Position numbers and translations under genes: made by a program. This document shows, in pieces, positions 41,040 to 53,585 of a DNA stretch of 64,000 nucleotides (its first letter is position 1; every line of letters begins with the position of its first letter). The stretch spans positions 1-64,000 of the forward strand of contig JAHEEA010000003.1 of the NCBI GenBank assembly GCA_024640945.1. The letters are read 5' to 3'. This stretch comes from Candidatus Methylopumilus sp. Lineage in GTDB: Bacteria > Pseudomonadota > Gammaproteobacteria > Burkholderiales > Methylophilaceae. A model generated the notes under the pieces. The model searched no databases, was not told where the DNA came from, and saw only the letters and a program-made list of their open reading frames with translations.

Positions 41040-41911
41040 TATTTTGAAGCGTCTTTTAAAGCAGAACGGCCAACATAGTCACGTGCAAACTGATAAGCGA
41101 CACGACCACTTCTAGCACCTCGAGTAAGTGAGAATAGTAATGCAGCCTGCTTAATCTCCGCAGTCATCTCAGAAATTCCAAAATGCATCAGCCAATATTG
41201 TGCCACTTTCAAATATTCGTCTTGATCAAATGCATAAAAAGAAAGCCAAAGTCCAAATCGCTCAGACAACGAAACTTTCTCTTCCGTAGTATCTCCTGGA
41301 CGAATTTCCTCACCAACATATTGAGTTTGCAAATTTTCAGCCATAAATTCAGGCATTAAATGACGTCGATTAGAAGTTGCATAAACCACGACATTATCTG
41401 AGGTCGATGAAATTGAACCATCAAGCACCACTTTAAGTGACTTATATCCAGGTTCAGTAGCCTCAAAAGACAAGTCATCGCAGAATACAATAAAGCATTC
41501 AGGTCGATTTCTCAGTATTTCAACAATTTCCGGCAAGTCGACCAAGTCTTCTTTTTCGACTTCAACCAAACGTAAACCATCTTTTGAAAACTCGCTCAAT
41601 AGCGCTTTCACTAAAGTTGATTTTCCTGTGCCACGAGCACCGGTCAGCAAAACATTATTCGCTGGGAAGCCATTTACAAACTGTGCTGTATTGCGAACAA
41701 TTTCGCTTTTTTGTTCATCAACATTACAAATCACATCCAATACGATGTGATGGGGATGGTCGACCGCTCTCAAATAACCACGGCCTTGTTTAACTTGCCA
41801 GCGCCAAGCTAAAGCATTCCAGTCAATGTCGGTGGCTACGGGGGGAAGAACCGCCTCCAGTCTTGCAATCAGCGACTCTGCTTTTTGAATGAGCGATTCA
41901 AAATCAGCCAT
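41039..41911 (-). CDS. AAA+ ATP-binding protein (DUF815 family)
   Basis: A 290-residue soluble ATPase. Walker A is in LLTGARGTGKSTLV (about 91-104), Walker B FIVFCDDLSFE (about 140-150), and the family hallmark SNRRHLMPEFM (about 185-195) and ARSGRVAYQFARDY near the C-terminus. Members of COG2607/DUF815 are widespread in this operon context, but their task is unknown. It sits two bases after argJ. Confidence 0.85.
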   Translation of the reverse strand: MADFESLIQKAESLIARLEAVLPPVATDIDWNALAWRWQVKQGRGYLRAVDHPHHIVLDVICNVDEQKSEIVRNTAQFVNGFPANNVLLTGARGTGKSTLVKALLSEFSKDGLRLVEVEKEDLVDLPEIVEILRNRPECFIVFCDDLSFEATEPGYKSLKVVLDGSISSTSDNVVVYATSNRRHLMPEFMAENLQTQYVGEEIRPGDTTEEKVSLSERFGLWLSFYAFDQDEYLKVAQYWLMHFGISEMTAEIKQAALLFSLTRGARSGRVAYQFARDYVGRSALKDASK

Positions 41912-41913
41912 GA

Positions 41914-43152
41914 CTAAGAACGATAATCCGCATTAATTTTGACATAATCATAAGAAAAGTCACACGTCCAAACCATAGCATTAGCCAGGCCACGATTTAA
42001 AACGACACGCACCAAAATCTCAGGCTCAGCCATCACAGCAGCACCCTGGGCTTCTTCATAAGCCTGCGCGCGACCACCATGCTCAGCTACTAAAACATCG
42101 CCCAAATACAACTGCATATTGTTTACATCCAATCGATCCAGCCCTGCATACCCAATCGCTGCAAGAATTCGCCCTAAATTAGGATCTGATGCAAAAAACG
42201 CTGTTTTAATTAGTGGGGAATGTGCAATGGCATAGGCCACTTGACGGCATTCTTCAACATCACGACCGGCCTCAACTTTAATCGTCATAAATTTAGTTGC
42301 GCCTTCGCCATCACGAACAATCGCTTGAGCCAATAGCGTTGCAACTTCTGTCATCGCATCGCGCAAACTCTCATATGCTGCTGTATCAGCCTGAATCTCA
42401 GAAATACCAGACTGCCCTGTTGCCATGAGAATTAAAGAGTCATTAGTTGAAGTATCACCATCAACGGTAATGCAATTGAAGGAGCGATTAACCGCATAAT
42501 CAATCAACTTTTCAAGTGCAGCTTGGCTAATTGCTGCATCTGTGGCGACATAACCCAACATGGTTGCCATGTTAGGATGAATCATCCCTGAGCCTTTAGA
42601 AATGCCAGTGATTGTGACCGTTTTACCATCTATGACAATCTGCTTAGAATATCCTTTGGATACAATATCAGTGGTCATAATCGCTTCGGCGGCGTTCAAC
42701 CAATTATCGGATTTAAGATTGCTAAGGCAATCAGGTAAACCAGCAACAACACGATCAACTGGCAAAGGCTCCAAAATCACACCTGTTGAAAACGGCAAAA
42801 TTTGATTAGCTTTGACCTCAACACCTTGACTCAACAACTGAGCTAAAGCTTGGCATGTCTTTTCAGCATCAAGCATCCCCTGCTCACCTGTACCAGCGTT
42901 TGCATTACCTGTGTTAACAACTAAAGCACGGATTTCAGCGCCTGCTGCCAAATGCTTTTTACATAAAGTTACAGGGGCTGCACAAAATTGGTTTTTGGTA
43001 AAAACACCAGCGACCCGAGTTCCTTCACTCAACTTAATCACCAACACATCTTTACGATTTGGCTTACGAATATTGGCTTCTGCAAAACCTAATTCAACTC
43101 CTTTAACAGGCAATAAAGTATGCGCTTGCGGGGCAGAAAGATTAACTGGCAT
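41914..43152 (-). CDS. argJ: bifunctional ornithine acetyltransferase / N-acetylglutamate synthase
   Basis: ArgJ transfers the acetyl group from N-acetylornithine to glutamate, recycling it in arginine synthesis. It is an autoprocessing Ntn hydrolase: the cleavage motif [17 protein letters not shown] (Ala-Thr bond) is near residues 186-202. Length is 412. ORF and motif are complete. The presence of argJ with a separate ArgA fusion (54420) means this strain has two possible sources of N-acetylglutamate. Confidence 0.96.
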   Translation of the reverse strand: MPVNLSAPQAHTLLPVKGVELGFAEANIRKPNRKDVLVIKLSEGTRVAGVFTKNQFCAAPVTLCKKHLAAGAEIRALVVNTGNANAGTGEQGMLDAEKTCQALAQLLSQGVEVKANQILPFSTGVILEPLPVDRVVAGLPDCLSNLKSDNWLNAAEAIMTTDIVSKGYSKQIVIDGKTVTITGISKGSGMIHPNMATMLGYVATDAAISQAALEKLIDYAVNRSFNCITVDGDTSTNDSLILMATGQSGISEIQADTAAYESLRDAMTEVATLLAQAIVRDGEGATKFMTIKVEAGRDVEECRQVAYAIAHSPLIKTAFFASDPNLGRILAAIGYAGLDRLDVNNMQLYLGDVLVAEHGGRAQAYEEAQGAAVMAEPEILVRVVLNRGLANAMVWTCDFSYDYVKINADYRS

Positions 43153-43235
43153 AAGAATTTCTCAGGGGGTTATATCAATAGTTTAATTTTAACTGATAGC
43201 GCTGACTTGTATAAGACGAGAAGGAATATTGAGGC

Positions 43236-43263
43236 AAAAAAAAGCGGCATATTCTGCCGCTTC
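43236..43263 (-). terminator. terminator after secA-DUF1289
   Basis: Minus strand: AGCGGCA-GAATA-TGCCGCT perfect 7-bp stem followed by eight T residues, directly after the DUF1289 stop. It isolates the secA unit from argJ. Confidence 0.9.
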
Positions 43264-43265
43264 TA

Positions 43266-43460
43266 CTAGAACTGAGTGTGATCAGCCATACGTTGATCTA
43301 AAGCAGAGGAAACTTGATCTCGCTCCGCATCGCTCATATTCCACCACTCTCGGATTTCATCAATCGTGCGGTAACAACCTTGACATAAGCCAGACGTGTC
43401 GCTGATTGTACAAACCCCAATACAAGGTGAAGAAATATTTTCAATACTTGTTTCTGACAT
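43266..43460 (-). CDS. DUF1289 small zinc-ribbon-like protein
   Basis: 64 residues from ATG 43460, which has AGAGG six bases ahead; the longer track frame overlaps the secA end. It carries CIGVCTISDTSGLCQGCYRT, the four-Cys DUF1289 signature, followed by the helix EIREWWNMSDAER. Likely a metal-binding cytoplasmic protein of unknown role. It starts about ten bases after secA and shares its terminator. Confidence 0.88.
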   Translation of the reverse strand: MSETSIENISSPCIGVCTISDTSGLCQGCYRTIDEIREWWNMSDAERDQVSSALDQRMADHTQF

Positions 43461-43470
43461 ATCAAACCTC

Positions 43471-46176
43471 TTAAGAAAGTTTACCGTGGCATTGCTTGTA
43501 TTTTTGTCCAGATCCACATGGGCATGGATCATTGCGACCAACTTTCACACCCTCACGCTCAAAAGGCGCAACGTCTTGATCTTGATTTGCTAAAGCTTCA
43601 TCGTAATCAGTATGCTGATACTTAACGTTTTCAAGCTCCGTTGGTTTTTCAACCGCCTCAACATCAGCCTCATTCTTGACTTGAATTTGCATAGTTACTT
43701 GCGTTACTTCACGCTTAATCGTATCTAACAAACCAGCAAACAATTCAAACGCTTCACGCTTGTACTCTTGCTTAGGATTTTTTTGTGCATAAGAACGCAA
43801 ATGAATTCCTTGGCGCAAATGATCTAAGGCCGCCAAATGCTCACGCCAATGATTATCTAGACTTTGCAACATGACTGCACGCTCGAACTGACGCATGACA
43901 TCAGCTGTTGCCAATTGCTCTTTAGCTAAATAAGCTTCGTTAGCCGCAGCGTGAATACGATCACTTAGACTTTCTTCATGCAAGTCTGGATTTTCTTCAA
44001 GCATTTTTTGCAAAGGTAGATGTAAATTTATTTCGCCTTGCAAAGCCTTCTCAAGAGAAGCAACTTCCCACTGCTCTTCTACACTTCCAGGTGGAATAAA
44101 TGTTGCGATCGTGTCATCAATCACATCACGACGCATTGCGGCAATTGTTTCACCAACATCGGTCGCTTCTAACAGCTCATTACGTTGCTCATAAATCACT
44201 TTACGCTGATCATTAGCAACATCGTCGTACTCAAGTAATTGCTTACGAATATCGAAGTTACGACCTTCCACTTTGCGTTGAGCATTTTCAATTGCACGGG
44301 TCACCCATGGATGTTCAATCGCCTCACCTTCAGGCATTTTTAAACGTTCCATAATGGCTGAAACACGATCTGATGCGAAAATGCGTAATAACTGATCTTC
44401 AAGTGACAAGTAAAAACGACTAGAACCTTTATCACCCTGACGGCCAGAACGACCGCGCAATTGATTGTCTACACGACGTGATTCATGGCGCTCAGTTCCA
44501 ATAATATGTAAACCACCGGCTTCCAATACCGCATCATGACGTTGTTGCCACTCCGCTTTAATTGCCGAAATTTTGGCTTCTTTCTGGGCTTCGCTTAATT
44601 TTTCGTCCGCATGCACTAAAGCGATCTCAGGTTCAGGATTACCCCCTAGTACGATATCAGTACCACGACCAGCCATATTAGTTGCGATTGTAATGACGCC
44701 AGGACGACCAGCTTGAACAATAATTTGTGCTTCACGTTCGTGCTGCTTTGCGTTCAATACTTGATGAGGCAACTTTGCTTTAGTGAGTAACTCTGCGATT
44801 AATTCAGAATTTTCAATAGAAGTTGTACCAACAAGCACAGGCTGACCGCGTCCTTGGCACTCTTTAATATCATCAATGACCGCGTTATATTTTTCTTTGG
44901 CTGTACGATAAACCTTATCCATTTGGTCTATACGTTGCATATGACGGTGTGGAGGAACAACAACTGTTTCCAAACCATAAATCTGATTAAACTCGTAAGC
45001 CTCAGTGTCTGCAGTCCCTGTCATACCTGAAAGTTTTCCGTACATACGGAAATAATTTTGGAAGGTAATCGCAGCAAGCGTTTGGTTTTCTTTTTGAATC
45101 GCAACGCCTTCTTTGGCTTCAACTGCCTGATGCAAGCCATCTGACCAGCGACGACCGCTCATCATACGACCTGTAAACTCATCGACAATCACAATATCAC
45201 CATCACGCACTACATAATGTTGATCCTTGTGGAATAAAGATTGCGCACGCAAGGTTGCATACAAGTGGTGAACAAGGCTAATGCTAGCCGCATCATATAA
45301 ACTCACGCCTTGAGCTAACAAACCTGATTTCTCAAGCAACTCCTCAGCATGCTCATGACCTTGCTCAGACATAATGACTTGCTGTGTCTTTTCATCAACC
45401 CAGTAATCACCTTCACCTTCTTCTTCAGTTTGGCGAATCAATTGAGCAGCAATACCATTCATTTGAGTATACAAATCAATACTGTCGTCAGCCTGACCTG
45501 AAATAATCAAAGGTGTACGCGCTTCATCAATCAGGATGGAGTCAACCTCATCAATTAAAGCGTAGCTTAGTGCACGTTGAACACGCTCTTCAGCGGTATA
45601 AACCATATTGTCGCGCAAATAATCGAAACCAAATTCATTGTTGGTACCGTAAGTAATGTCAGCGGCATAAGCTTTTTGCTTCTCATCGTGAGGCATTTGA
45701 GAAAGATTGATGCCTACAGTTAAACCTAAAAAGTTATATAAACGAGACATCCATTCCGCATCTCGCTTAGCTAAATAATCGTTCACTGTCACAACATGAA
45801 CGCCATTGCCAGTTAACGCATTCAAATACGCTGGCAGTGTTGCAACCAAAGTTTTACCTTCTCCAGTCCGCATCTCAGCAATTTTGCCTGCATTAAGCAC
45901 CATGCCGCCAATCAATTGCACGTCGAAATGACGCATTTGTAAGACACGGCAACTGCCTTCACGCACGACTGCAAAAGCTTCTGGCAACAAATCTTCTAGC
46001 GCTTCCCCAGCTTGGTAACGACGCTTAAATTCATCGGTCTTAGCTTTTAATTGCTCATCAGTTAAAGCTTGAACAGATGGCTCAAGCGCATTGATTTTCA
46101 CAACTTGCTGGGCGTATTGCTTAATCAGCCTGTCATTACGACTACCGAATATTTTTCTAAACAGCTTGGATACCAT
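43471..46176 (-). CDS. secA: preprotein translocase ATPase SecA
   Basis: Motor of Sec-dependent export. At 901 residues: DEAD-like NBD1 with Walker [15 protein letters not shown] (about 102-115), [14 protein letters not shown] (about 209), NBD2 with the GTDIVLGG region and [18 protein letters not shown]-like helicase motif (here [10 protein letters not shown]), helical wing/scaffold domains, and a C-terminal zinc/SecB-binding tail [20 protein letters not shown]. Complete. It diverges from dciA. Confidence 0.98.
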   Translation of the reverse strand: MVSKLFRKIFGSRNDRLIKQYAQQVVKINALEPSVQALTDEQLKAKTDEFKRRYQAGEALEDLLPEAFAVVREGSCRVLQMRHFDVQLIGGMVLNAGKIAEMRTGEGKTLVATLPAYLNALTGNGVHVVTVNDYLAKRDAEWMSRLYNFLGLTVGINLSQMPHDEKQKAYAADITYGTNNEFGFDYLRDNMVYTAEERVQRALSYALIDEVDSILIDEARTPLIISGQADDSIDLYTQMNGIAAQLIRQTEEEGEGDYWVDEKTQQVIMSEQGHEHAEELLEKSGLLAQGVSLYDAASISLVHHLYATLRAQSLFHKDQHYVVRDGDIVIVDEFTGRMMSGRRWSDGLHQAVEAKEGVAIQKENQTLAAITFQNYFRMYGKLSGMTGTADTEAYEFNQIYGLETVVVPPHRHMQRIDQMDKVYRTAKEKYNAVIDDIKECQGRGQPVLVGTTSIENSELIAELLTKAKLPHQVLNAKQHEREAQIIVQAGRPGVITIATNMAGRGTDIVLGGNPEPEIALVHADEKLSEAQKEAKISAIKAEWQQRHDAVLEAGGLHIIGTERHESRRVDNQLRGRSGRQGDKGSSRFYLSLEDQLLRIFASDRVSAIMERLKMPEGEAIEHPWVTRAIENAQRKVEGRNFDIRKQLLEYDDVANDQRKVIYEQRNELLEATDVGETIAAMRRDVIDDTIATFIPPGSVEEQWEVASLEKALQGEINLHLPLQKMLEENPDLHEESLSDRIHAAANEAYLAKEQLATADVMRQFERAVMLQSLDNHWREHLAALDHLRQGIHLRSYAQKNPKQEYKREAFELFAGLLDTIKREVTQVTMQIQVKNEADVEAVEKPTELENVKYQHTDYDEALANQDQDVAPFEREGVKVGRNDPCPCGSGQKYKQCHGKLS

Positions 46177-46338
46177 GAAGTAACACCAACTTTCCGATTA
46201 ACGGAAACCTCTAAAAATTAACTTAAAAAATAATATCTAAAAACTAAACCACTAATTAATAATTGCCACAATTTTACCATAACCATGAGCTCAAACAGCA
46301 GAGCTATTGAATGCATCCTATTTTCTACCTATAGCCTA

Positions 46339-46344
46339 TATAAT
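46339..46344 (+). promoter_or_regulatory. -10 box of dciA
   Basis: Perfect TATAAT inside CCTATATAATTAAAC, 22 bases before the dciA ATG. No convincing -35 box at 17 bp. Confidence 0.45.
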
Positions 46345-46366
46345 TAAACAAAATATAACTTAAGGA

Positions 46367-46795
46367 ATGGACTTGCAATTAATTAACGCCATTTTTAAAG
46401 GCAATACCGAATTAAAAGCACTAAGCCAGCAAGTTTCTGAATTAACAGCCGTTCAGAAGCTATGGCAAGAAATCGTCCCCGCAGCCTTAAAAAACCAAAC
46501 TCAAGCAGGTGCGATTGAACATAAACGCCTGACTATTTATGCCCTCAATGGTGCCGTAGCAGCAAAAATAAAATTATTATTGCCTAGCTTACTTACAAAA
46601 TTACAAAAAGAAGGTGTGGCTATCAGCTCTATAAGGGTTAGTGTCCAAGTGCAATCTCACACACCTAAAGCCGACAAACCTTTGCGCAATTTAAGTTCGG
46701 AGGCAGCTGAGAACATTCATTCTCTTGCTCAAAAACTTCAAGGAAGTGCCTTGGGTGATGTTTTAGAAAGACTTGCACAACGCGCCAAAAAATAA
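46367..46795 (+). CDS. dciA: DciA family protein (DUF721), replicative helicase loader candidate
   Basis: A 142-residue protein of the DUF721/DciA family. The N-terminal KH-like domain (about 20-100) shows VQKLWQEIVPAAL, TIYALNGAVAAKIKLLLPSLL and the terminal strand ISSIRVSVQV; the C-terminal tail is helical. DciA helps load DnaB in bacteria without DnaC/DnaI. AAGGA precedes the ATG. In many betaproteobacteria it lies between lpxC and secA; here only secA is adjacent. Confidence 0.8.
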   Translation: MDLQLINAIFKGNTELKALSQQVSELTAVQKLWQEIVPAALKNQTQAGAIEHKRLTIYALNGAVAAKIKLLLPSLLTKLQKEGVAISSIRVSVQVQSHTPKADKPLRNLSSEAAENIHSLAQKLQGSALGDVLERLAQRAKK

Positions 46796-46825
46796 AGGCC
46801 ATTTCGCAATGAAATGGCCTTTTAA
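46795..46825. terminator. hairpin between dciA and ppa
   Basis: AAAGGCCATTTC-GCAAT-GAAATGGCCTTTT: perfect 12-bp stem, T4 on the plus strand and T3 on the minus strand, placed between convergent genes. Confidence 0.8.
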
Positions 46826-46839
46826 TAAGCGATCGCTAG

Positions 46840-47364
46840 TTACTTAGTACGAGCAACGCTAGCTACAATCTCAGCTTTTGCTGCATCAATACCCTGCCAT
46901 TGACCAACTTTAACCCACTTACCCTTTTCCAAATCTTTGTAATGCTCAAAGAAGTGTGCAATTGGTGCTAATTGGAACTCAGGAATGTCTTCAAAACTTT
47001 GAATGTTTTTATACTGTGGACAAATTTTATCTACAGGTACTGCCAATACTTTGGCATCCATGCCTGACTCATCCTCCATCATCAAAACGCCAATTGCACG
47101 GCATCGAATTACCACACCAGGCTGCAATGGGATTGGTGTAATTACCAATACATCTGTTGGGTCACCATCTTCTGATAATGTCTGTGGAATATATCCGTAA
47201 TTACATGGGTAATGCATTGATGTGCCCATGAAGCGATCCACGAAAATTGCGCCTGACTCTTTATCAACCTCAAATTTAATTGGCTCTCCACGCATTGGAA
47301 TTTCAATGATGACATTAAAATCATTAGGTACATCTTTACCTGCTGGCACATTACTCAAAGACAT
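46840..47364 (-). CDS. ppa: inorganic pyrophosphatase (family I)
   Basis: Hydrolyses pyrophosphate from biosynthetic reactions in the cytoplasm. 174 residues from ATG 47364 (AAGGGG upstream), matching the E. coli length; the track start 15 bases earlier lies in the ribosome-binding region. Signature [28 protein letters not shown] and DGDPTDVLV with the metal-binding Asp residues. Confidence 0.97.
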   Translation of the reverse strand: MSLSNVPAGKDVPNDFNVIIEIPMRGEPIKFEVDKESGAIFVDRFMGTSMHYPCNYGYIPQTLSEDGDPTDVLVITPIPLQPGVVIRCRAIGVLMMEDESGMDAKVLAVPVDKICPQYKNIQSFEDIPEFQLAPIAHFFEHYKDLEKGKWVKVGQWQGIDAAKAEIVASVARTK

Positions 47365-47395
47365 TACTTTCCCCTTCAATCGTTTTAATAATTAA

Positions 47396-48295
47396 TTAAA
47401 CCACTAAATCTAAACCAGTTAATTTTGTATAAGCCTCACGGTACTTCTCGCCCGTTTTAATCGCAACATCCTGAGGCAACTCAGGTGCTGGTGGCGACTT
47501 ATCCCAACCCGAAGCCTCCAGCCAATCCCGAACAAATTGCTTATCGAAACTTGGTGGGTTCTTCCCAACAACATATTGATCGGCTGGCCAAAAACGTGAT
47601 GAATCTGGCGTTAAAACCTCATCAATAAGATACAGCTCACCCGCAGCGTCCAAACCAAACTCGAACTTAGTATCCGCAATAATAATTCCGCGAGTAAGTG
47701 CGTACTCAGCAGCTTCTTTATACAGGCGCAAACTCACTTCTGCGACTTTAGCTGCCAAGTCTCTACCTAACAGTTGCGCGCACTTTTCCAAACTAATATT
47801 TTCATCATGATCACCTACATCTGCTTTGCTCGATGGGGTGAAAATTGGCTCAGGTAACTTTGATGCTTCTTGTAAACCAGTAGGCAAAGCTATGCCACAA
47901 ACCGTACCACTTACTTTATATTCTTTCCAACCACTACCCACCAAATAACCTCTAACAATTGCTTCAATAGGCAATGGTTTTAATTTCTTGACCACTAAAG
48001 CACGCTTACCTAATTGTACTTTTTCTGCAGGATCCGAAACCACCGATTTTGGATCTATCCCTGTTAAGTGGTTAGGTACGACATGACCAAGTTTTTTAAA
48101 CCAAAAATTAGCAATCTCGGTCAAAATCGCACCCTTATCTTGAATGGGCGTTGGCAAAATAACATCAAATGCAGAAAGTCTATCCGTGGCAATCAATAAC
48201 ATTGTATTTGCATCAATATCGTAGATATCACGAACTTTACCTTGATGAAGAAGCGGCAAGCTTTTAATGCTTGATTGAGTCAGTGTGTTTGACAA
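47396..48295 (-). CDS. purC: SAICAR synthetase
   Basis: Joins CAIR and aspartate in purine synthesis. 299 residues, the longer, eukaryote-like PurC form common in betaproteobacteria. Motifs: [12 protein letters not shown] (17-28), [16 protein letters not shown] (about 116) and [11 protein letters not shown] (about 206). It is separated from purE-purK by 15 kb. Confidence 0.97.
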   Translation of the reverse strand: MSNTLTQSSIKSLPLLHQGKVRDIYDIDANTMLLIATDRLSAFDVILPTPIQDKGAILTEIANFWFKKLGHVVPNHLTGIDPKSVVSDPAEKVQLGKRALVVKKLKPLPIEAIVRGYLVGSGWKEYKVSGTVCGIALPTGLQEASKLPEPIFTPSSKADVGDHDENISLEKCAQLLGRDLAAKVAEVSLRLYKEAAEYALTRGIIIADTKFEFGLDAAGELYLIDEVLTPDSSRFWPADQYVVGKNPPSFDKQFVRDWLEASGWDKSPPAPELPQDVAIKTGEKYREAYTKLTGLDLVV

Positions 48296-48399
48296 TTCAA
48301 TATCCCAAATAAAATTTAGCGGAAATGACCTGTATTGCCTCGCAATTATACATTAACTAAGCATCGCCCTAAAAACCCGGCTGGATTTAAGCCACCCAT

Positions 48400-48427
48400 A
48401 AAAAAGGGCTCAGATGAGCCCTTTTTT
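48400..48427. terminator. pgk terminator
   Basis: AAAAAAGGGCTCAGATGAGCCCTTTTTT: perfect stem GGGCTCA/TGAGCCC with A and T runs, immediately after pgk on the minus strand. Confidence 0.92.
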
Positions 48428-48438
48428 ATTAAATACAA

Positions 48439-49620
48439 TTAAGCAATAGAACGCTGCTCTAGAATTTCAACGGCTGGCAACTTCTTACCTTCCAAGAATT
48501 CCAAAAAGGCACCACCCGCAGTAGAAATATATGAAACTTGATCATAAATATCATATTTCTGAATCGCAGCAATTGTGTCGCCACCACCAGCTAAAGTAAA
48601 GGCTTTGGTCTTGGCAATCGCCATTGCAATGGCTTTAGTGCCCTCACCAAATTGATCAAACTCAAACACGCCAACTGGTCCATTCCAAACAACCGTACCC
48701 GCATTCATGATGATATTTGCCAACTCTTTAGCAGATTCCGGTCCAATATCAAAAATCATGTCATCCATTTCAATCGCATCTGCGCTTTTAATCACCGCTG
48801 GCTCATTAGCATCAAAATGTTTGCCAGTTACCAGATCAACCGCAATCGGAACTGCTGCACCACGCGCTGACATTTTTTCCATTAAAGCACGCGCCGTTGG
48901 CAACAAATCATCCTCACATAATGAATGTCCAATTTCCAAGCCTGTTGCTTTTAAGAAAGTGTTAGCGATTCCTCCACCGACCACTAACTGATCAACTTTA
49001 TCAGATAGACTTTCTAGCACTGTTAACTTTGTTGATACTTTAGAGCCCCCAACAATTGCCACCATCGGACGCGCTGGACTTAACAAAGCTTTCGTTAACG
49101 CCTCAAGCTCTTGAACCAACAAAATACCGGCTGCAGCCATAGGTGCGAATTTTGCAACGCCATGTGTAGATGCTTCTGCACGATGTGCTGTACCAAAAGC
49201 GTCCATCACAAATACATCACAGAGGCTTGCATAACTCTGCGCAGTAGCATCCAGATTCTTTTTCTCACCAGAATTAAAACGACAGTTTTCTAATAAGACT
49301 AATTCGCCATTTGCCACATCAAAACCACCAGCTACCCAATCTTTAATTAAGCGAACTGGTTTTCCGAGCTTAGATGAAATAATATCGGCAACAGGCTTAA
49401 GTGAGTTCTCTTCTGAATAAACACCCTCTTCAGGACGACCAAGATGAGATGTAACCATTACCTTTGCACCAGCTTTTAGTGCAAACTCAATCGTTGCCAT
49501 TGATGCCGTAATACGAGCATCAGAGGTCACCTTACCGTCTTTAACTGGCACATTTAAATCTGAGCGTATCAATACTCGCTTGCCAGCCAAATCAAGATCC
49601 GTCATTTTAATTACCGACAT
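48439..49620 (-). CDS. pgk: phosphoglycerate kinase
   Basis: Glycolytic kinase converting 1,3-bisphosphoglycerate and ADP to 3-phosphoglycerate and ATP. 393 residues with [11 protein letters not shown] (19-29), the hinge helices, GGSKVSTKL (about 195) and the nucleotide site GGGDTIAA (about 349). It is nine bases downstream of gap and forms the gap-pgk pair. Confidence 0.98.
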   Translation of the reverse strand: MSVIKMTDLDLAGKRVLIRSDLNVPVKDGKVTSDARITASMATIEFALKAGAKVMVTSHLGRPEEGVYSEENSLKPVADIISSKLGKPVRLIKDWVAGGFDVANGELVLLENCRFNSGEKKNLDATAQSYASLCDVFVMDAFGTAHRAEASTHGVAKFAPMAAAGILLVQELEALTKALLSPARPMVAIVGGSKVSTKLTVLESLSDKVDQLVVGGGIANTFLKATGLEIGHSLCEDDLLPTARALMEKMSARGAAVPIAVDLVTGKHFDANEPAVIKSADAIEMDDMIFDIGPESAKELANIIMNAGTVVWNGPVGVFEFDQFGEGTKAIAMAIAKTKAFTLAGGGDTIAAIQKYDIYDQVSYISTAGGAFLEFLEGKKLPAVEILEQRSIA

Positions 49621-49629
49621 GATTTCTCC

Positions 49630-50643
<1,014 letters not shown>

Positions 50644-50652
50644 TTAGCAAAC

Positions 50653-50683
50653 AAAAAGGGAGCCGAAAAATACTGGCTCCCTT
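50653..50683 (-). terminator. terminator between tkt and gap
   Basis: Minus strand: AAGGGAGCC-AGTATTTTTC-GGCTCCCTTTTTG: a 9-bp stem followed by a T-run, 20 bases after the tkt stop. Partial termination would set tkt and gap-pgk levels apart. Confidence 0.82.
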
Positions 50684-50703
50684 GGTCTAACCTACTTCAA
50701 TAA

Positions 50704-52689
50704 TTACAGTACTGACTTAACAGTTTTCACTACGTTTTCCACAGTGAAACCGAAGTGCTTCATCAATACGCCACCAGGTGCAGATTCACCGAATGTGTCG
50801 ATACCAACAACAGCACCTTCTAAACCAACATATTTGCGCCAGAAGTCTGGGTGAGCAGCTTCAACAGCCACGCGTTTAACACCTGGAGTTAAAACACTGT
50901 CACGATATGATTTGTCTTGACGGTCAAATACGTTTGTTGATGGCATTGAAACTACGCGCACTTTCGTACCAGCAGCATTCAATTCAGTAGCAGCCTTAAT
51001 TGCTAAATCAAGTTCAGAACCGTTAGCAATAATAATTACGTCAGCTTTACCAGCAGCATCAGAGAACACATAACCACCCTTACGGATAAGGTCGAAGTGC
51101 GCTGTGTCATGCTTGATACCCGGCACGTTTTGACGGCTTAATACCAAGCTTGATGGACCATTATGACGTTCAGCAGCAGCAACCCAAGCCACAGCAGTTT
51201 CTGTTGAGTCAGCTGGACGCCATACATCCATATTAGGAATGTAACGTAGGCCAGATGTATTTTCTACTGGTTGGTGAGTTGGACCATCTTCACCTTGACC
51301 GATAGAGTCATGCGTCAATACTGCAACAGTACGTTGCTTCATCAATGCAGCCATACGTAATGCGCTCTTAGCGTAGTCTGAGAACATGTGAAATGTGCCG
51401 CCGAATGGTAAGAAGCCACCGTGCAATGCCATACCGTTCATGATTGCGAACATACCAAACTCACGGACACCGTAAGAGATGTAGTTACCTGGTTTTTTAC
51501 CATCAACGTGTGTGAAGCTACCGCATGATGTTAAGTTAGAGCCAGTCAAGTCAGCTGAACCGCCCAAGAACTCAGGCAATGTTGGTGCTAGAGCAGCGAT
51601 AACATTTTGTGAAGCTTTACGCGTTGCAATAGTTTCTGCTTTTTCGTTTGTTGATGCAATCAATGCATCAGCAGCTTGTTTCCAGTTAGCTGGTAAATCA
51701 CCTGCCATACGACGTTTAAATTCAGCAGCTTCAGCTGGGAAAGCTTTTGCATAAGCATCAAACTTAGCATTCCAGTCAGCTTCTAATTTAGCGCCTTTAG
51801 CTTTTTGATCCCAACCAGCATAAACGTCTGCAGGGATTTCAAATGGAGGGTAATTCCAACCAATGTTTGCACGTGTCGCTGCAACTTCTTCTTCACCTAG
51901 TGCAGAACCGTGGCAATCATGGCTACCAGATTTATTTGGTGAACCCATACCAATGACTGTTTTACAGCAAATTAATGATGGTTTATCTGTCACTGCTTTA
52001 GCTTTTTGAATTGCTGCATTAATTGCATCAGAGTCGTGACCGTCTACTGATTGAACATGCCAGCCATAAGATTCAAAGCGTTTAGCTGTGTCATCCGTAT
52101 ACCAACCTTCGATGTGACCATCGATAGAGATGCCGTTGTCATCCCAGAATGCAACCAATTTACCTAGACCCCATGTACCAGCCAAAGCACAAGCTTCATG
52201 TGATACACCTTCCATCATACAGCCGTCACCTAAGAAGCAGTATGTATAGTGATCAACGATGTCGTGACCTGGCTTGTTGAATTGATTAGCCATCAATTTT
52301 TCAGCCATCGCGAAACCAACTGCGTTAGTGATACCTTGACCTAATGGACCAGTTGTTGTTTCGATACCTGGTGCGTAGCTATATTCTGGGTGACCAGCAC
52401 ATTTAGAATGCAATTGACGGAACGTCTTAATTTCATCCATAGGCAAATCGTAGCCAGTTAGATGCAACAATGAATAAATCAACATCGAGCCATGGCCATT
52501 AGACAATACGAAACGATCGCGATCAGCCCAATTTGGATTTGTTGGGTTATGACGCAAATTATGGTTCCATAGTACTTCAGCGATTTCAGCCATGCCCATA
52601 GGTGCGCCTGGGTGGCCAGAGTTAGCTTTCTGCACCGCATCCATAGACAAAGCACGGATAGCGTTTGCTAAATCTTTACGAGTTGCCAT
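50704..52689 (-). CDS. tkt: transketolase
   Basis: Thiamine-diphosphate enzyme of the pentose phosphate pathway and, in methylotrophs, of the ribulose monophosphate cycle. 661 residues from ATG 52689, which has GGGAGAAAG just before it; the 24 extra residues of the track are upstream leader. Motifs: [11 protein letters not shown] (22-32), GDGCMMEG (TPP site, about 156) and [17 protein letters not shown] (about 467). Complete. Confidence 0.97.
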   Translation of the reverse strand: MATRKDLANAIRALSMDAVQKANSGHPGAPMGMAEIAEVLWNHNLRHNPTNPNWADRDRFVLSNGHGSMLIYSLLHLTGYDLPMDEIKTFRQLHSKCAGHPEYSYAPGIETTTGPLGQGITNAVGFAMAEKLMANQFNKPGHDIVDHYTYCFLGDGCMMEGVSHEACALAGTWGLGKLVAFWDDNGISIDGHIEGWYTDDTAKRFESYGWHVQSVDGHDSDAINAAIQKAKAVTDKPSLICCKTVIGMGSPNKSGSHDCHGSALGEEEVAATRANIGWNYPPFEIPADVYAGWDQKAKGAKLEADWNAKFDAYAKAFPAEAAEFKRRMAGDLPANWKQAADALIASTNEKAETIATRKASQNVIAALAPTLPEFLGGSADLTGSNLTSCGSFTHVDGKKPGNYISYGVREFGMFAIMNGMALHGGFLPFGGTFHMFSDYAKSALRMAALMKQRTVAVLTHDSIGQGEDGPTHQPVENTSGLRYIPNMDVWRPADSTETAVAWVAAAERHNGPSSLVLSRQNVPGIKHDTAHFDLIRKGGYVFSDAAGKADVIIIANGSELDLAIKAATELNAAGTKVRVVSMPSTNVFDRQDKSYRDSVLTPGVKRVAVEAAHPDFWRKYVGLEGAVVGIDTFGESAPGGVLMKHFGFTVENVVKTVKSVL

Positions 52690-52879
52690 TTCTTTCTCCC
52701 TATCATCAAATCTATAAACGTAAAAAGCGCCAGCTTGTTTATTGGATCTAGATAGATTCAACGCATAAGCATGGCACTAGAAATTCTTTGGATACTCCCA
52801 AACGCATGAATATCAAGGCTGCAAGGCTTTCCATACAGCGAAATATTTAATTATTAATTTTACGGGAGCTTAATGCTGA

Positions 52880-52908
52880 ATTATTGCTTAAATGGGCATT
52901 TTGAGCAA
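52880..52908 (-). promoter_or_regulatory. candidate tkt promoter with long leader
   Basis: Minus strand TTGCTC (52908-52903), 17-bp spacer, AATAAT (52885-52880). It would give a 5' leader of about 180 bases before the tkt ATG. The -35 box is weak. The rest of the 279-base gap holds no ORF or strong hairpin that I can see. Confidence 0.4.
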
Positions 52909-52968
52909 TACCATCAGACCCGAAATGGTTACGATTTACAGATATTTAGCCCGAGCAGATCAAAAGCA

Positions 52969-53535
52969 CTAATCTTTCCACTTAATTGAACAACCAATAC
53001 TGGAAATTTGCTGACTTGGACCATGTCCTGTTTTTGCAACTATTGTCATCGCTTCCAATAAATCTTTTGTAGCGTTTGGCTTAGGCGTTAAATCACGACC
53101 TTGATCATCAAAACGCCCTCGGTACTGAAGCTCAAGCCTGGCATTAAATCCAAAAAAGTCTGGCGTACACACAGCGCCATAAGCTTTTGCAACAGATTGA
53201 GACTCATCATAAACATAAGGAAAATCAAAATTAAACGTTTCCGCAATTTGCTTCATCTGCTCAAATGAGTCCTGCGGATAGCTAATAACGTCATTTGAAG
53301 AAATTGCGATCGCATTGACTCCCAAAGTCTTTAAAACAGCGATATCTTCAACCAAGCGCTGACGAATTGATTGAACATAAGGGCAATGATTGCAAATAAA
53401 CATTACCAATAAGCCATGTTCGCCCTTAACATCATCAAGCGTCCAATCACGCCCACCAACCCCAGGCAATTTAAAATGAGGCGCCTGCCATCCGAAATCA
53501 CAGACTGGCGGATTCAAACTTGCCATTTTTTTCAT
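52969..53535 (-). CDS. thioredoxin-fold protein (AhpC/TSA/ResA-like)
   Basis: A 188-residue cytoplasmic protein of the AhpC/TSA-Redoxin superfamily with CNHCPYV (about 49-55), carrying three-residue-spaced cysteines at the start of the first active helix. The cis-Pro region is CTPDFFGF, with an additional Cys. No signal peptide. Relatives are called thioredoxin family protein; peroxidase or disulphide reductase activity is unproven. It diverges from rsmE with 50 bases between. Confidence 0.8.
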   Translation of the reverse strand: MKKMASLNPPVCDFGWQAPHFKLPGVGGRDWTLDDVKGEHGLLVMFICNHCPYVQSIRQRLVEDIAVLKTLGVNAIAISSNDVISYPQDSFEQMKQIAETFNFDFPYVYDESQSVAKAYGAVCTPDFFGFNARLELQYRGRFDDQGRDLTPKPNATKDLLEAMTIVAKTGHGPSQQISSIGCSIKWKD

Positions 53536-53585
53536 TCCTTCCTTTAAAATACATCGACCGATTCCATCATTTTGGCTTAAATTGA

